From Climacium dendroides (Eukaryota; Streptophyta; Bryopsida; Hypnales; Climaciaceae), in NCBI GenBank assembly GCA_950106755.1, contig OX467092.1, positions 2,418,001-2,482,000 on the forward strand: 64,000 nucleotides of DNA. The letters run 5' to 3'. Of this stretch, positions 1-11,739 are shown piece after piece. Made by a program: the position numbers and the translations under genes. How positions within the stretch are numbered: position 1 is the first letter of the stretch; every line of letters starts with the position of its first letter. A model generated the notes under the pieces. That model was not told the DNA's origin and made no database searches. It worked only from the letters and a program-made list of their open reading frames with translations.

Positions 1-656
1 GAAGCATCGTGTGACCGTGAGGCGAGGCGATTGTGCTAATGGAAACGTAAAAGCTGGCATTGTGGAGTCAAAAAGGAAAAGTTTGCAAACCCCTAATTTA
101 TACCCGGGGGGGAGATTAAAAAGTGTCACGTGTAATCTTGTGACTGGTTTACAACGACTTGTACTTCTAGAATTGGCAAAGTATATCTAGAAAATCCTAA
201 GAGATTAGCACCATATTTTAATATATTTCAATTTCAACATAAATTTTATTATATTATTGTATATAGTAATAAAAAGTATCAAACTATTTTAGAAATAAAT
301 TCTTAAATGAATTTTTTTTTAAAGTATTCCTATTGTTGAAATTTAATTTTTGAATGTAACTAAATGCTAAAAAATTGTGAAGAAAGCACAATAGAAGTAC
401 CTTCTAAGTAACTTTCATGAACTAATTACAATAGGCTCAAGAATTGTTGAAAGTGCTTAATATGTGCATAAAATATATAAATACATGGGAATAGTTGAAA
501 GTAGAATAATATATACTCACATGAAATAAAATTTTATATGAATTATTAAAATGAAGTGTTGGTTGGCTAAAATAAATTAATCTCAAGTAGATTTTGTAAT
601 GCTTAAAAAATTGTTTTAGTGATTGAACTTAGATAAATTAATAAAGACTACCCTAT
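1..656. other. AT-rich intergenic DNA, no gene seen
   Basis: No reading frame of useful length, no splice-flanked coding segment and no RNA gene is visible. The stretch is AT-rich with short homopolymer runs, like the other intergenic DNA in the window. Confidence 0.6.
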
Positions 657-3600
657 GTCGTTGCCATAATTAAAACAAAAGTAAAAGTAATTTTCTAATA
701 TTTTAGTTCATAAAAACTTCAAAATTCAATAACTTTCACATCGTGAGTCAAAACGCCACGAAACCAAGCCAGGCTTTCTAACAGTACCAAGAACGCCACT
801 CGAGGACGCACAGTCCGGGAGATCTCAATGTGATAAACAAACAAATAAACAAAACAAACAACCAAATTTAAGGTATAGATTACATTGTATTCGGTATAGA
901 TTTACTTGATTTATATTGGACACCCAATTAGTTACCCAAATTGCATCAACCCTACTATTAAGATTATTGTGAATGAAACATTTAAAGCAATTAAATGTAG
1001 AAATATCTTAGTGATCAAAAACAAATTTAAAAAAGGACTTAATCAATGATAGTATTAGATACTTAAATATAATTATGTTTCAAATATTACTTTGTTGAAT
1101 GTAGGCAATGTGTAATTTTTAAAACACAAGAATAATTACTATTCCTATCATTCAACAAATTAAATTTTACCACATTCTACACATTTTATCACATTTTCTT
1201 ATGTTTTATAAGCTTTTTAAAACACAATTTTTTGGAATGCATTTTTGTGACTATTTTATAAAATCTAAAATAGATGAAAAAAATAATATTGAACCCTAAA
1301 CTTACATCAACACTCTAAACATCGAAAACCCTTAATGTGTTGAGAACTATGGAAAATTACTATACCTATTAAAGGACAAAATTTATATACAAGATACACA
1401 TAAACTAAAATTGTCCACATTTGTATGTTCCACAATAATTATCCTTATTTCAAACAAAATACTCTTAATACAAAAAAGAACTTAGAATTTCTCATTGTTC
1501 ACACTCATCATATGTATTGAAAATTTGTAGTAGCATAAAGTAAAGTGCACAATAAAGACTAAGGTAGGGATATCCATTGCATCCACTCTTCTCAATTACA
1601 TCCCTATCTATATTTGTCTAACATTTCATATTAGATATGCTCATCTTATCATTTGGATGTCATTATGAGATATCTGATAGTAGAATCACTAACCTTGAAA
1701 AAAATCCTAATCCAAAATAATCAATACCTACATTACAAAGTTCTCTTGTGCATTACATTAGGCTATTCTTAGCTCAATTGATATGAATGTAGCCTTGTGA
1801 TAGGGTTCTTTGCTAAAGAAAAGTGTGAAATTCAATCATTTAATTGATTTGTCCTTCTCATCATTTTTGGTAGTATTTACAAAAAGTAGATTTTATTAAT
1901 TACACAAGCATCAAAAATACAAGAGAAAGATAAAATCTCTATAACCATACCAAGAACAATGACAAAGACAAAAGTCATATCATAGACATGCTATTAACTA
2001 TGTACATTTGGGTTTCACATGGTTTTCCACAAAATGGGTACCACCTTTTTATTATTTAAAAATAATAGTAATTTATAAATGAGATGAGAGTATTGTGGTA
2101 AATGAAATGACAATTGTATTTGAAAAGTTGTGACTTTTTTATAATTAAGTTCACAACTATATGCATCAACATGTGATTACTAAATGTGCATATTAGGTTT
2201 CACTATAGGAGCTACAAATGTTGGCCTCTTCTTTTTAAACATAGATGTGAGACATTTCCATTAGATATAGCTCTTAGACATTATCTATGCAATATGTTGA
2301 TATGCATGGTAAGTGGTGTTGCATAAGCAATAGCATGTTTACAATACAACAAAGAAGTTTTGGTGTTTAGCAATTGTTCATTTCCTTGTTAAATCACAAA
2401 TGTCTGTCATACTAGGCTCAAGTATCAATTCAAACCTATTAACAACAAATTCATGAATACTTGGACAATCTTTGCAATGACGATGTTGAAATCAAGAACT
2501 TAGAAGAGCATAGAAACAAACTTGAGTTTTCATGATGAACGACCTAAGAAGTTTTCATGATGAGCTAATGATTATCTAAGGATAAGGGACTTACATGTAG
2601 AAAATTATGAGCATATAAGGTAAAATGTAACCTTCGTAAATCACCAACAACAAACCCCTTACTCATTTTGTAGGCAGGTTATTTTGTACAATCCCACTAT
2701 TATGCAAGTTTCCACATGTAATTGTGGATTGCGGATTCTTCATCCATGACTTTCATCTCAAACCCATTCTTCATTCAATTGCAGTTTCATGGGAATAGTG
2801 TATTTTGATCAATGCTTCCTCCCCTCCTACCTACCTACTCCTTTCAACCTCCTCCCAATCCCTTTGACTTGCTCCCTGCAAAGCTCCCTGCGAACCTCCC
2901 TTCCATCCTCCCTTTTGACGTCAATGTGATAGTAATTTTGAAAACACTTAGCGCTCCTGAAATCAAGGATGATGGGCATTGAAAGGCAATGAATTATTGT
3001 AGCTTTAGAATTTCAACCATAGTTTTTTGTCGACCATTGTTTTTAATAATACTCTCCAATTAAACTAGCCAATGCAATAAACAACATTCAAAGTATAACC
3101 TCAATAATGGTTGAAAGAATATGCTTCTAATTTTTCTAACCCTTCGAAGATCGCCACTTTGTAAATAACATTCTATCTTCTTTTGTACTCTTTGAGTCTC
3201 TAGTAAGGATATTCTTCTTTGCAAGTCCTTTAAGATGAAGACAATAAACATATTTGCTAAAGGACTGATTTAAAAAAAATAATACAAAGACTTTAACCTT
3301 GTAATAAGAGCAACTTATGGTGCGATTCTCCATTTAGCTTGGGGGGAACAAATTAATGGTGCATTTTAGTTAGTCTGCTATCAAATTCAGTAGCTTTAAA
3401 GTCATAGATATTTGATAATGATATTCCTATACGTATGTTGAAGATGGGGACAAAAGTAAAGGTAAAAATGGTGAAGGCAACAAGGATGATGAATTCAAAA
3501 TCCACTTCTCAAATGATGAATTGTTGACTTCAAATTGTCTAGCAAAATAAGTAACAACACCGATTCAAAAAGATCTTGTTGTGTGGTACATTCAATCTTG

Positions 3601-4357
3601 TAACAATTGGCTTTTGAAAATCTTTTTGCTATTAGGTACCTGAATTCAAAGGCCATGTAACAATTTAATTGTGGATATGATATTTTTTATTGGATATTGT
3701 GGATTTGCAAGTGGTAAACCAAATTCTTGCATCAATTCAATCATTGTTGAATAAATAACAAAAAGCAGAATGCCTTTGGTCTGTATTTAACTTAGGATAC
3801 ATTCTAAAATTGGGATTCCATTAAGTCATTGTCACTGTAATTAGTTGATGATGTGAAAATACATTGCATTCAATCCTCCATGAAATTTGTCTACAAAATT
3901 TTGGCTAGACTTTTGAAAATAATTGAGAATGGCTACTCATTGTTTCAAATTGATACAACTTGATGCAACTTAAAAAATCATTTCTATAATGAAGTAGGTT
4001 TAGTAAAGTAAGAAAACTAGAAAATGTGACTCTAAGTTAGAGTTGGTTGCATTTTGAAGGACGCTAAAGTTCAAAATATTTTGCAATAAATTTTCATAGA
4101 AAGGATGATGTATCTTGTTCAAGTACTAAACCCTAAACCCCACCAAATCTAAAGCAATCTATTACAACAATCACACTCATCCTTCGAAAAGCTACGAAAC
4201 GACAAAGCATAGAACTCAAGATCCTACTTCTACGGAGCTCTAGATCCACACTTCATAGAGGTTCAACAAGGTTGAAACAAGTTGTTGAATTTTGAAGTTT
4301 TTTTGAACTAAAAAATTAGAAAATTACTTTTACTTTTGTTTTGACTATGACAACGAC
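657..4357. mobile_element. Non-autonomous DNA transposon with ~75 bp terminal inverted repeats
   Basis: The first ~75 bases (657-732) are the imperfect reverse complement of the last ~75 (4282-4357). The left end starts GTCGTTGCCATAATTAAAAC and the right end finishes with a close complement ending ACAACGAC. The interior has no transposase-sized ORF, so any activity would need proteins from elsewhere. The length (3.7 kb) and long terminal repeats suit a Mutator-like or foldback-type cut-and-paste element, but I see no convincing target duplication: the flanks are ctaccctat on the left and acaggata on the right. Family assignment is therefore inference. The only other content seen is AT-rich noncoding DNA; a 63-codon minus-strand frame near 3060-3251 looks fortuitous. 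Confidence 0.55.
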
Positions 4358-4365
4358 ACAGGATA

Positions 4366-4715
4366 CACTACACTAATGATGATAAATAGTGTTTGCAACA
4401 CTAATCACAAAGCATAACACTAATTGTCAACAATCCAATTAATGTTACCAACACTAAATGTCAACATAGACACTATTTGTCAACTATTGGGTATAAATTT
4501 TTTACAAGTTTACATTTAGTGTTACCTAACTATTTCATCAAAATGCAAAGAAAAACATATGAACCCAAGAAACCTATTACATGCTCCAAAAAATTACTGC
4601 TCAGAAAAGTAAACACAACACTAAATGCCAACTAATTGAAGTTTAGAGTGACTAGGGTAAAAATCTAGGTAACACTAATCACAACATAACACTATTTATC
4701 ATCATGAGTGTAGTG
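4366..4715. mobile_element. CACTA-like miniature element (MITE), ~350 bp
   Basis: The left end reads CACTACACTAATGATGATAA. The reverse complement of the right end reads CACTACACTCATGATGATAA, so about 28 terminal bases match with one mismatch. Inside are several copies of the motif aacactaa near both ends, as in the subterminal repeats of CACTA elements. No coding capacity is present. A 3-bp target duplication expected for CACTA is not seen (ata on the left, ggt on the right), so one flank may have changed. It lies only 8 bp from the right end of the preceding element. Confidence 0.65.
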
Positions 4716-5428
4716 GGTTGAAAAATGACCCACCAGAGGACCCACATGATAAACTACTGGTGGATCTCCTGCCAATAATTTCCCAATTCTAAGCGACCCT
4801 TTCTCCTAGTGTTATGACTCGTAAAACGTTAGCCCAACTCTACTTATTACTAACAGACCTTTGGACTGTGAGTTTAATTATGGAGACATACGGAATTTTG
4901 CGGACTTTCCTGCATGAATGTGAACTCACGGGACACCCGTTGGACTACCGATTCTGTAAATTTCGTAAGGACTATTAACAAAAAATCTCGACTTCAGATT
5001 TTATTTCTGAAAAATGAAATATAATCGGAATTTGCTTTTAGAACATATTTGCAGCTCTTACTAAGAGCTGAGCGTCAAAAATCAAGACCGTAGAAATGGG
5101 ATCTAGGTAAATATCATGCATGGAAATGGTTGCTCACCAAAAGCTGCATTTTAGAAAATTGCTCGAGGATAATTCCACAAGGCCCTTCGGTTTCAGGTCA
5201 CCTTGCATTATACTCACCACATCAGGTACCTCAAGGGCCCTCTGTAAGCCACTTCGCCAGTCAATGGCTCACAGCTATAACACCAAAACTGTTCACTTCC
5301 ATTTTCTTAGGGCAAGAGAATCGAAAATTTTGATTCCTCCGCTAGTTCAGAAGTTCAGAAGCTGCATAATTGGTAGCGCTAGGTCGCGTCCGCTTGGTTT
5401 GAAGCTTTGAATGCAACACACATTCATA
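4716..5428. other. Intergenic or 3' region downstream of kinase A
   Basis: No convincing gene. Two overlapping plus-strand frames around 5120-5410 have no domain or splice support and look fortuitous. Base composition becomes less AT-rich towards the kinase cluster. Confidence 0.45.
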
Positions 5429-5794
5429 TCAAGACCTGCTTCCGAAGCTCGAGTCTTCTAATTCTGATCGCCGTCTTATGCTTGGCGTGATCAGACTACC
5501 GTTCATATCACCGCTTGTACTAGCAGGCTTGTCTGAAGGCCATCGAAATTCGGTCACTTCCGACCATCGAATGTCGGACACCTCAGACCATTGAGAGTCG
5601 CCAACTTCCGACAATTGCGTGTCGCAACCCTCCAACCATTGCGTGTCGGAGACTTCCACGCATCCAGTAAGACTGTCTGACTCGGAAGCACGTCTCCTGA
5701 CGAGGTCATCTGTCGGCGATCCTTGCTCTAGATGTCGGACAAAATCTTGTGACAGCGTAAGCTCCGAAGATGGCACACGACCAACCGGTCCCAA
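5429..5794 (-). CDS. Possible exon or small gene with five 8-residue repeats
   Basis: This minus-strand frame is open for about 121 codons and encodes five near-tandem octads of the type SDTQWLEG / CDTQLSEV / DSQWSEVS / DIRWSEVT, rich in Ser, Asp, Glu and Trp. The first codon is TTG rather than ATG, and a CTGCAG acceptor-like site sits just upstream of the frame near 5800. It is therefore more likely an internal or 3' exon than a full gene. It lies downstream of kinase A on the same strand, where kinase C has additional 3' exons, so it may be an alternative C-terminal exon of A. I cannot join it in phase with confidence. I do not recognise the repeat. Confidence 0.35.
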   Translation of the reverse strand: MGPVGRVPSSELTLSQDFVRHLEQGSPTDDLVRRRASESDSLTGCVEVSDTQWLEGCDTQLSEVGDSQWSEVSDIRWSEVTEFRWPSDKPASTSGDMNGSLITPSIRRRSELEDSSFGSRS

Positions 5795-6175
5795 AATTCC
5801 TGCAGATGAATATGTTTCATAACAACGAGATTCATCAGGATTTTCCTACTCCAATGGCTAGTGTTGCGTACCAAAGAACTCTCACCTCCTTTAAAATACC
5901 AGCTCTTTCTAAACCCTCTAGCCTTTACCCACTAACCAGCAATGTTAGAGAAGATCAGAATCACAGTCCCCATTTCTGAAGCATAGACTCTAGGAGTAGA
6001 CCGTACAACGTTATCCTCTCCAACTGCATCATTACAACTGAAAAAAAACAAGAAATACACAAAGAAGAACAAATGAATTACAGACGATGTTTAGAGACAA
6101 TATTTTGAGAGAAGATTTGCTACATTATAGAGAATTACCTTAGCTAGAACATGACAGTACAAGAGATTAAAGCGA

Positions 6176-7219
6176 TCAGTAAAGTTCAAGTACGCAACCT
6201 GTTGTGAGTAACCTTTGAACTTGTATCAACTTCATGCGGATGGCGGAGAAGGAAGGCCGTTCAGCAGGATCACCCCAGCATGATATCAAAAGCTCTCTCA
6301 GCAGTGGATGACAGGAAACAGGGAGGTCTGGCCTACAACCCGACAAAATTTTAACCATTAACTCTTTCCAGTCCAGATATGGATAGGGACTATGACCCGT
6401 CAAAATCTGCGAGCAGATCACAGCGAAGCTGTAGACATCGGATGACCTGATGCCTGCACAAGCTGAGGACACTTCGGGAACGGAACTTGGTGCTGATTCA
6501 GACTCTGATTCGGAAGAGGTTTCGTCTTCATCACCGTTCGAAGAATGGAGTCTTCGACCAAGAATCTTCAAAGACTCTGGCGATTTCCATCGAACCAAAT
6601 CGAGTTTTCGTACCTTACGAGAAACGATATATCTGCTCTTTCTTTTCGTCCCAACTAAGCCAAAATCACTCAATTTCAAAACCTTCGAACTCTGGGCTCC
6701 GTCTCTCCTATGGGTGACGAGAATGTTCTTCGTTTTCAGATCTCCATGCGCAAGACCTTGCTCATGCAGGTACTCCACGCCCGTAGCAATCTGCAACATC
6801 ATGTCTACAGCCTCCGGCAGATCGACAGGCTGCGTAGAAGTCGATGTAGAAGATTGTTTGCCAACCACACCCCGCTTAGAATCCATTCTTTTCTGCAATA
6901 AGCTCAGAAGGTCCTCATCCATGTACTCCAAGACGAGCGAGCAACTCCTCTTGTCAATGGTCCAACCATAGGTTTTCACGATGTTCTTATGATCCTTAAG
7001 ACCCACTAAAACAGTGGCCTCCTGTAAGAAGATATCCCTCTGTACTCCGACAAAGTCTTTTCTTGCATACCTCGCTCCTTTCCATGCCGTTTCATACCCG
7101 ATGCCGGACAAACCTTTACCTAACAGGCGCCTGCTCGGCAAATTTCTCGACTGAAACTCAAATGACATGCCCCGTCTGGAGGTCATAGAATTGTTTTCAC
7201 CATATTTCAGAGTGGCCAT
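6176..7219 (-). CDS. Protein kinase A (non-RD, serine/threonine- or dual-specificity-like)
   Basis: This uninterrupted frame from a real ATG (context GCCATGG) encodes 347 residues that are nearly all kinase domain. The glycine loop is at residues 34-41 (GKGLSGIG), the ATP lysine at K54 (ARKDF), the helix-C glutamate at about E67, the catalytic loop HGDLKTKN at 158-165, DFG at 185-187, a SPE version of APE at 213-215 and the DVYSFAV helix at 261-267. HGD replaces HRD, so it is a non-RD kinase; in plants these are often linked to immune or stress signalling, which is a family-level statement. An acidic Ser/Glu insert (about 228-246) lies between the activation segment and the F helix. There is no signal peptide or membrane segment, so it is probably cytosolic. 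It is almost identical to kinase B at 13.1-14.2 kb. Its 5' region is shared with kinase C. Confidence 0.85.
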   Translation of the reverse strand: MATLKYGENNSMTSRRGMSFEFQSRNLPSRRLLGKGLSGIGYETAWKGARYARKDFVGVQRDIFLQEATVLVGLKDHKNIVKTYGWTIDKRSCSLVLEYMDEDLLSLLQKRMDSKRGVVGKQSSTSTSTQPVDLPEAVDMMLQIATGVEYLHEQGLAHGDLKTKNILVTHRRDGAQSSKVLKLSDFGLVGTKRKSRYIVSRKVRKLDLVRWKSPESLKILGRRLHSSNGDEDETSSESESESAPSSVPEVSSACAGIRSSDVYSFAVICSQILTGHSPYPYLDWKELMVKILSGCRPDLPVSCHPLLRELLISCWGDPAERPSFSAIRMKLIQVQRLLTTGCVLELY

Positions 7220-7637
7220 GGCGAATTCCTGAACTTACATACTGCAGCAGTGTTCATGAAAAATCAAAATAAGAGACGGCACTCAAGCGGCTGCGTTCAG
7301 TTCACTCCTACAAGCATCGGTACGTCAAATATGCCTACGCATGATCCGCTGTGGTAATTTGTAATCAGTTTCCTCAATGGCGCCATTCAAGCTATTCATT
7401 ATAATGACAGTAGCCAAAGCTGGAATTTGTGAGGTGATCGTCCCGACATCCTCCAAGCAACTCACGGGAACCTCGTGCGGATGATGTAACAATTGCTGCA
7501 CATTACAAGAGTCACATTCTAAAGTTGTTTAGATCAGCTTACTCAGTCCTGGTATGTGTCGACTGAGACGAATCTGAATAGGAGATATTCAATTACGTCC
7601 GAAGCTCAAAAGAGAGGAATTAAAAAGAAGATGAGAG

Positions 7638-8842
7638 AGGCGTAAAGCACGTGGATACGGATAGCGACCTTCCAACCCTATTTGATACCACTTTCCTAAT
7701 TTCCTTTTGGTGTTCGGAGTGGTGTAGCAAAGTGCATCTAGTCCAAAATAGACATCAGTTCATTCCGAACAATTCTTCTAGCACCAGTCCGAACACAAAG
7801 CGCAAACGGCTCATAAGATTGTCTTCTGTTGTACCAGTGGTACCAGTATACACTCCACAGTAAGCAGCCTCCTCAGGATAAGAAATACAGAGCATGCGGC
7901 GCTGACTCTACTAGAAGAAGAAATAATGCACTACAATCTCCATTTAGCTGGAGAATTTGCTACCGAAAGACTCAGCATAACTTACATCGTTTCAGGAGCG
8001 TTCAAGAAGCATCATTTCTCCCGGATTCAATCTAGCTACAAACCTCGCGTAATTCACAGACAGTACATCAAATTTGAAAAATACGAAAAAGCCATTTCGA
8101 CCGACAAGGTTTACTTTCTCACCAGATTGCTCATGCACGATTTCAAAAATTAGGTCGACGCCGCAGCAGGATGCCGACGTTATGCGAAGCTTCGTCCTCC
8201 ATCCAGCGCAGTAAAGGAACGACGGAAAAGCGACTAAAGCATAGGGCAAGGAAGAGTATGGTAAGAGCAGGTTGCGCACGGCAAGAATAAGTTAAGAGCT
8301 CGTTTGAACTCTACGGGCAACTCTAGAATTGTCTTCCATACTCTACTCGGTACTACCTGGTCCGAGCTCTCTTGGCTTCAACTTCTGTCCATAGTGTCAA
8401 AGAACGGTGTTCGTCGCTTTCTAGCTCAGTGTCAATTTCAAAGCTAATTTCAACGACTTCCAATTACATCTAACGTTAGAGCTCAATAACAAAGAAGGTC
8501 GAGAAAGAAAAGTGAAAAAAGCAATCCTACTGTACCGGTTGTTAGCGAAAACACATTTCAAAAACTCGTCTCTGAAATATTTGACCGCCTTTCGTAACAA
8601 TGGCAGTGTCTAGGGTTAAGAAGTCTGGACTCGGCTTTATCAGAGATTCCAAAACTTCTTCTATACCGTACATTGCTACAGATTGAATTGCACATTCGCA
8701 GAAACAGAGCTATCAGAGAAATCGGCAAACAGAAGCAAGACGCGCACGGGTCCAGGTCATGATCTTTGAACGGTGGAACGGGGAAACTCATGGATGTTTC
8801 TTGTGATGACTCGGCGGCAATTAGAGTAGATTTCGTATGACA
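7638..8842 (-). repeat. Inverted-duplicate 5' region of kinase A (partner at 16.38-17.66 kb)
   Basis: Read on the minus strand, this 1.2 kb matches 16376-17655 read on the plus strand. Shared landmarks are the stretch ending GTGGATACGGATAGCG, the box around TTCGGAGTGGTGTAGC, the segment around TAGTACCAGGTAGAGTATG and the end around TTTCAAAAACTCGT. In both places it lies upstream of a kinase gene and in the same orientation relative to that gene, so it is probably a duplicated promoter and 5' leader. Small frames translated from it (for example 7651-7863) are conserved between copies but lack domains, so I do not call them genes. Confidence 0.7.
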
Positions 8843-8849
8843 CTCCAAC

Positions 8850-11520
8850 GAAACCCTAACCATGCTCTGCAGTGTGAATGTGGTTTGGAAACTTGGATTT
8901 AGAATCTTTGTGGGTTTAACCCTTAAAGGATGGGCTTGTAATGGTGGAAACCATCCCTTTTGGCATTGTGTGAATAGTTGGTTTAAAAAAATACCAAAGT
9001 ACTCACTAAAAATCAAACTACTATACAAGACCTTTCGTCTTCATGCAAAATTTTGAAGATAAATAATTGTACTTGTGTCCTACACACAAAGATTCTCTAT
9101 CATTCATCAACTAGGAAATGGCCACAATGTCTTTGATGGATTAATCCTTAACAGTTGTGGCCTCAATTAGCAAGGTAGTCACTAAAATACTCTGATTATT
9201 GAACCTATAGGTGCATTATTCATTTCTACATTGAACAATTGGAAGTTATCCATTAGACAATTTGGATGGTCAACATCATTCAAGGTTAAATCTTTGACAT
9301 TTAAAAAATCCAAAATCTAAGCATTTATTTTCATTGATAAAATTATGACCATTTTAAAACTATTGGTAGTGGCCAATTTAAGTACTTAGAATCCTTTATT
9401 TCTTAGTTTAGTCCAAATTGTAAATGACTCTCAAACTATTGCCCCTGAAATTCATTAGAGTACATTTTATGTCCTTTGGATGATTTCATACAAGCCTCAA
9501 GGATGAAAAAAAAGAATTTTTTTTGTTGATTTCTTGTAGGAGAGTTACTAAAAGCCAACTTCAATGAATGGTGTTGGATATTCCTTACTTTTGATTTTTG
9601 GTTTCCTTACATAAAAAATGAAAAATTCATAGTATATTGTGTAGTATATTTTGGAAATTTTTGTTCTTTTCTCTTGATATGAATTTTAGCCATCAAATTG
9701 ATCTTTTAAAAATTTGACAAGAACTAGTGGCATGAACTAATCAAGTCTAGTTTCTACTACAATTTGAAAATTTGAAACATTCCTAATATTTTTGTTTTTA
9801 TTACAATTTGAATGTTGGGCCTATAACCATGGAGTGTGTATTTACTAACTTTATAATGATATGACAAAATAATTTGCACCATATTATTCTATACTATATT
9901 GTACACTTGAAAAGAAGTTTCAAATTTTTTAAGCATAATTTATTTATAATATTAAAAATAAATTTTATAACTTATAGAAGACATGTGATTACATTTTTAA
10001 GATTTTAAAATTGTATGTATATATATCATCTTTCATGATAAAGGTAATGATTTTAGAAATATACATCGAGGGAGTTCTACCCCAACAACACGACAATGTA
10101 ACAAATACATTGTTGAAGACATCAAGTAGAGCCCTCATTTGTTTAATAGAGTCAACTTTATCCTTTGACTTTTCAAAAATTTATCCCCCATTTACCTAAA
10201 CCTACTTGGTTGTCATGTGGTAGCCATGTGACAAATTTTTGGCAACTTCAAATATGGACGACTTCAGATATGGGTGACCATGGATGTGGGTGATTTTTGG
10301 TATAGGATAGCTTCGGGTACTAAGCGATCGCCGGTGTAGGGCAATCATAGGTGGCAAATTAGACCCAAATTTGTCTTTTGAAAATCATAGTCAAGTTCTA
10401 GTACCCATAGTCGCCCCATATACACCCAAGGTTACCCTTAGATACCTACATGTACCTACACCCTAACTTGAGGTCATCCCTAGATACCTCCACATGCCCA
10501 CACCCCGACTTGAGGTGGGTGCCCACTCCATTCCATTACAATTTTAAAATGATAGTGAATACTATATTGGCAATCTATGTATGAAATTTGTTGTGATGGG
10601 TTGAAACGTAACACTTTAAGAGTAGTGATTTTATGCATATTTTTTATTCATTAATTGAATGGCCTAATTGAATAGCACTATTCAAATTTTTTATCTTGCA
10701 TTTTATCTCATCCATTATTAATACACTTTGGGAGTATAGTTTAATTATATTAAAATGGAACTATAAAGAGTGAAGACATTTGACATTGTACAAGGGAATT
10801 TAGTAAGAATCAATCAAAGAAAAGGTACTCTTAAGATGTGAAGAAAAGAACATTCAAGAATATTCAAGAGCATTGGAGAAAATCTTCTAAACTATAGTAG
10901 GGATAGGAAATTTATGGATTAGTAACATAATGATGATGAAGTTTAAGTAAACATCTTAAAATCATATTGTGTTTTTTGTCATATCTTTATAATATTGATG
11001 ATTACGTATAAAATATTAAGTGATATGTATGTGATACATGAAGTATGCCAAATGCATTTATTAATATACATTAGGAGGTTAGGGTTAAGGTATTGACAAT
11101 TTGAGGATGGAATGTATTATAAAAATTCACAACAAATTCTTTGAGAGAGATTGGGGAGGAGGATCCTTTTGAATATGATCAAATTGTGCCCCTCATCACA
11201 TGAGAATGTTGTGGGACACTGAACCCATCCCATGAAGGGTGAAAAAGTAGGATTTTAAACCCTGAAAAACTGCTGAATTTATTTTATTTTTCACATTATT
11301 TTATTTTTGCAAATTCTGAATTCATATTTGCAATCAGAGACCCCATATTAGCTAGGTGGGGTCTAAAACATACCCTAAACATGGCTCAAAATAGGGGGCT
11401 TTTTTAACTTTTACCCCTCTAGAACCACCCAAAACTATCCTCCTCAGCTCACGAATTATAGTGTCCTACTTAAATTATAAGCAAACCCAGCCAGCCAAGC
11501 ATAGCCAGCCACCAAACCAA
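8850..11520. other. Gene-free AT-rich intergenic region
   Basis: No coding region, RNA gene or clear mobile element recognised. Short frames near 8862-9056 and 10011-10199 have no support. A degenerate stretch at about 10200-10520 repeats short motifs of the type tgggtgac and cctacat, in both orientations. Composition is strongly AT-rich between 9.0 and 11.4 kb. Confidence 0.5.
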
Positions 11521-11739
11521 AGTTTATGGTTCATGGCAGGGCATCTCGAACTCACCCAAGGCAACCAAGTTACAGTACCAAGCCAACCAACCGAACCAAA
11601 CCCGCCAGCCCATCTCAGCCGTCCAACCATCTGAAGGGCCCAGATGGAAGGAGCCCTTCGAGACGAGGATTGTGCCCTCAGTGTGAATGCAAGGATTTGG
11701 AAACTCAGATTCTGAAACCAGGGTCGATGCCCAACGCTA

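Noticed and set aside
6450..6971. 173-codon plus-strand frame opposite kinase A (same at 13392-13913)
   Set aside because: It is antisense to the kinase domain; its conservation between the copies only reflects the near-identity of the kinases.
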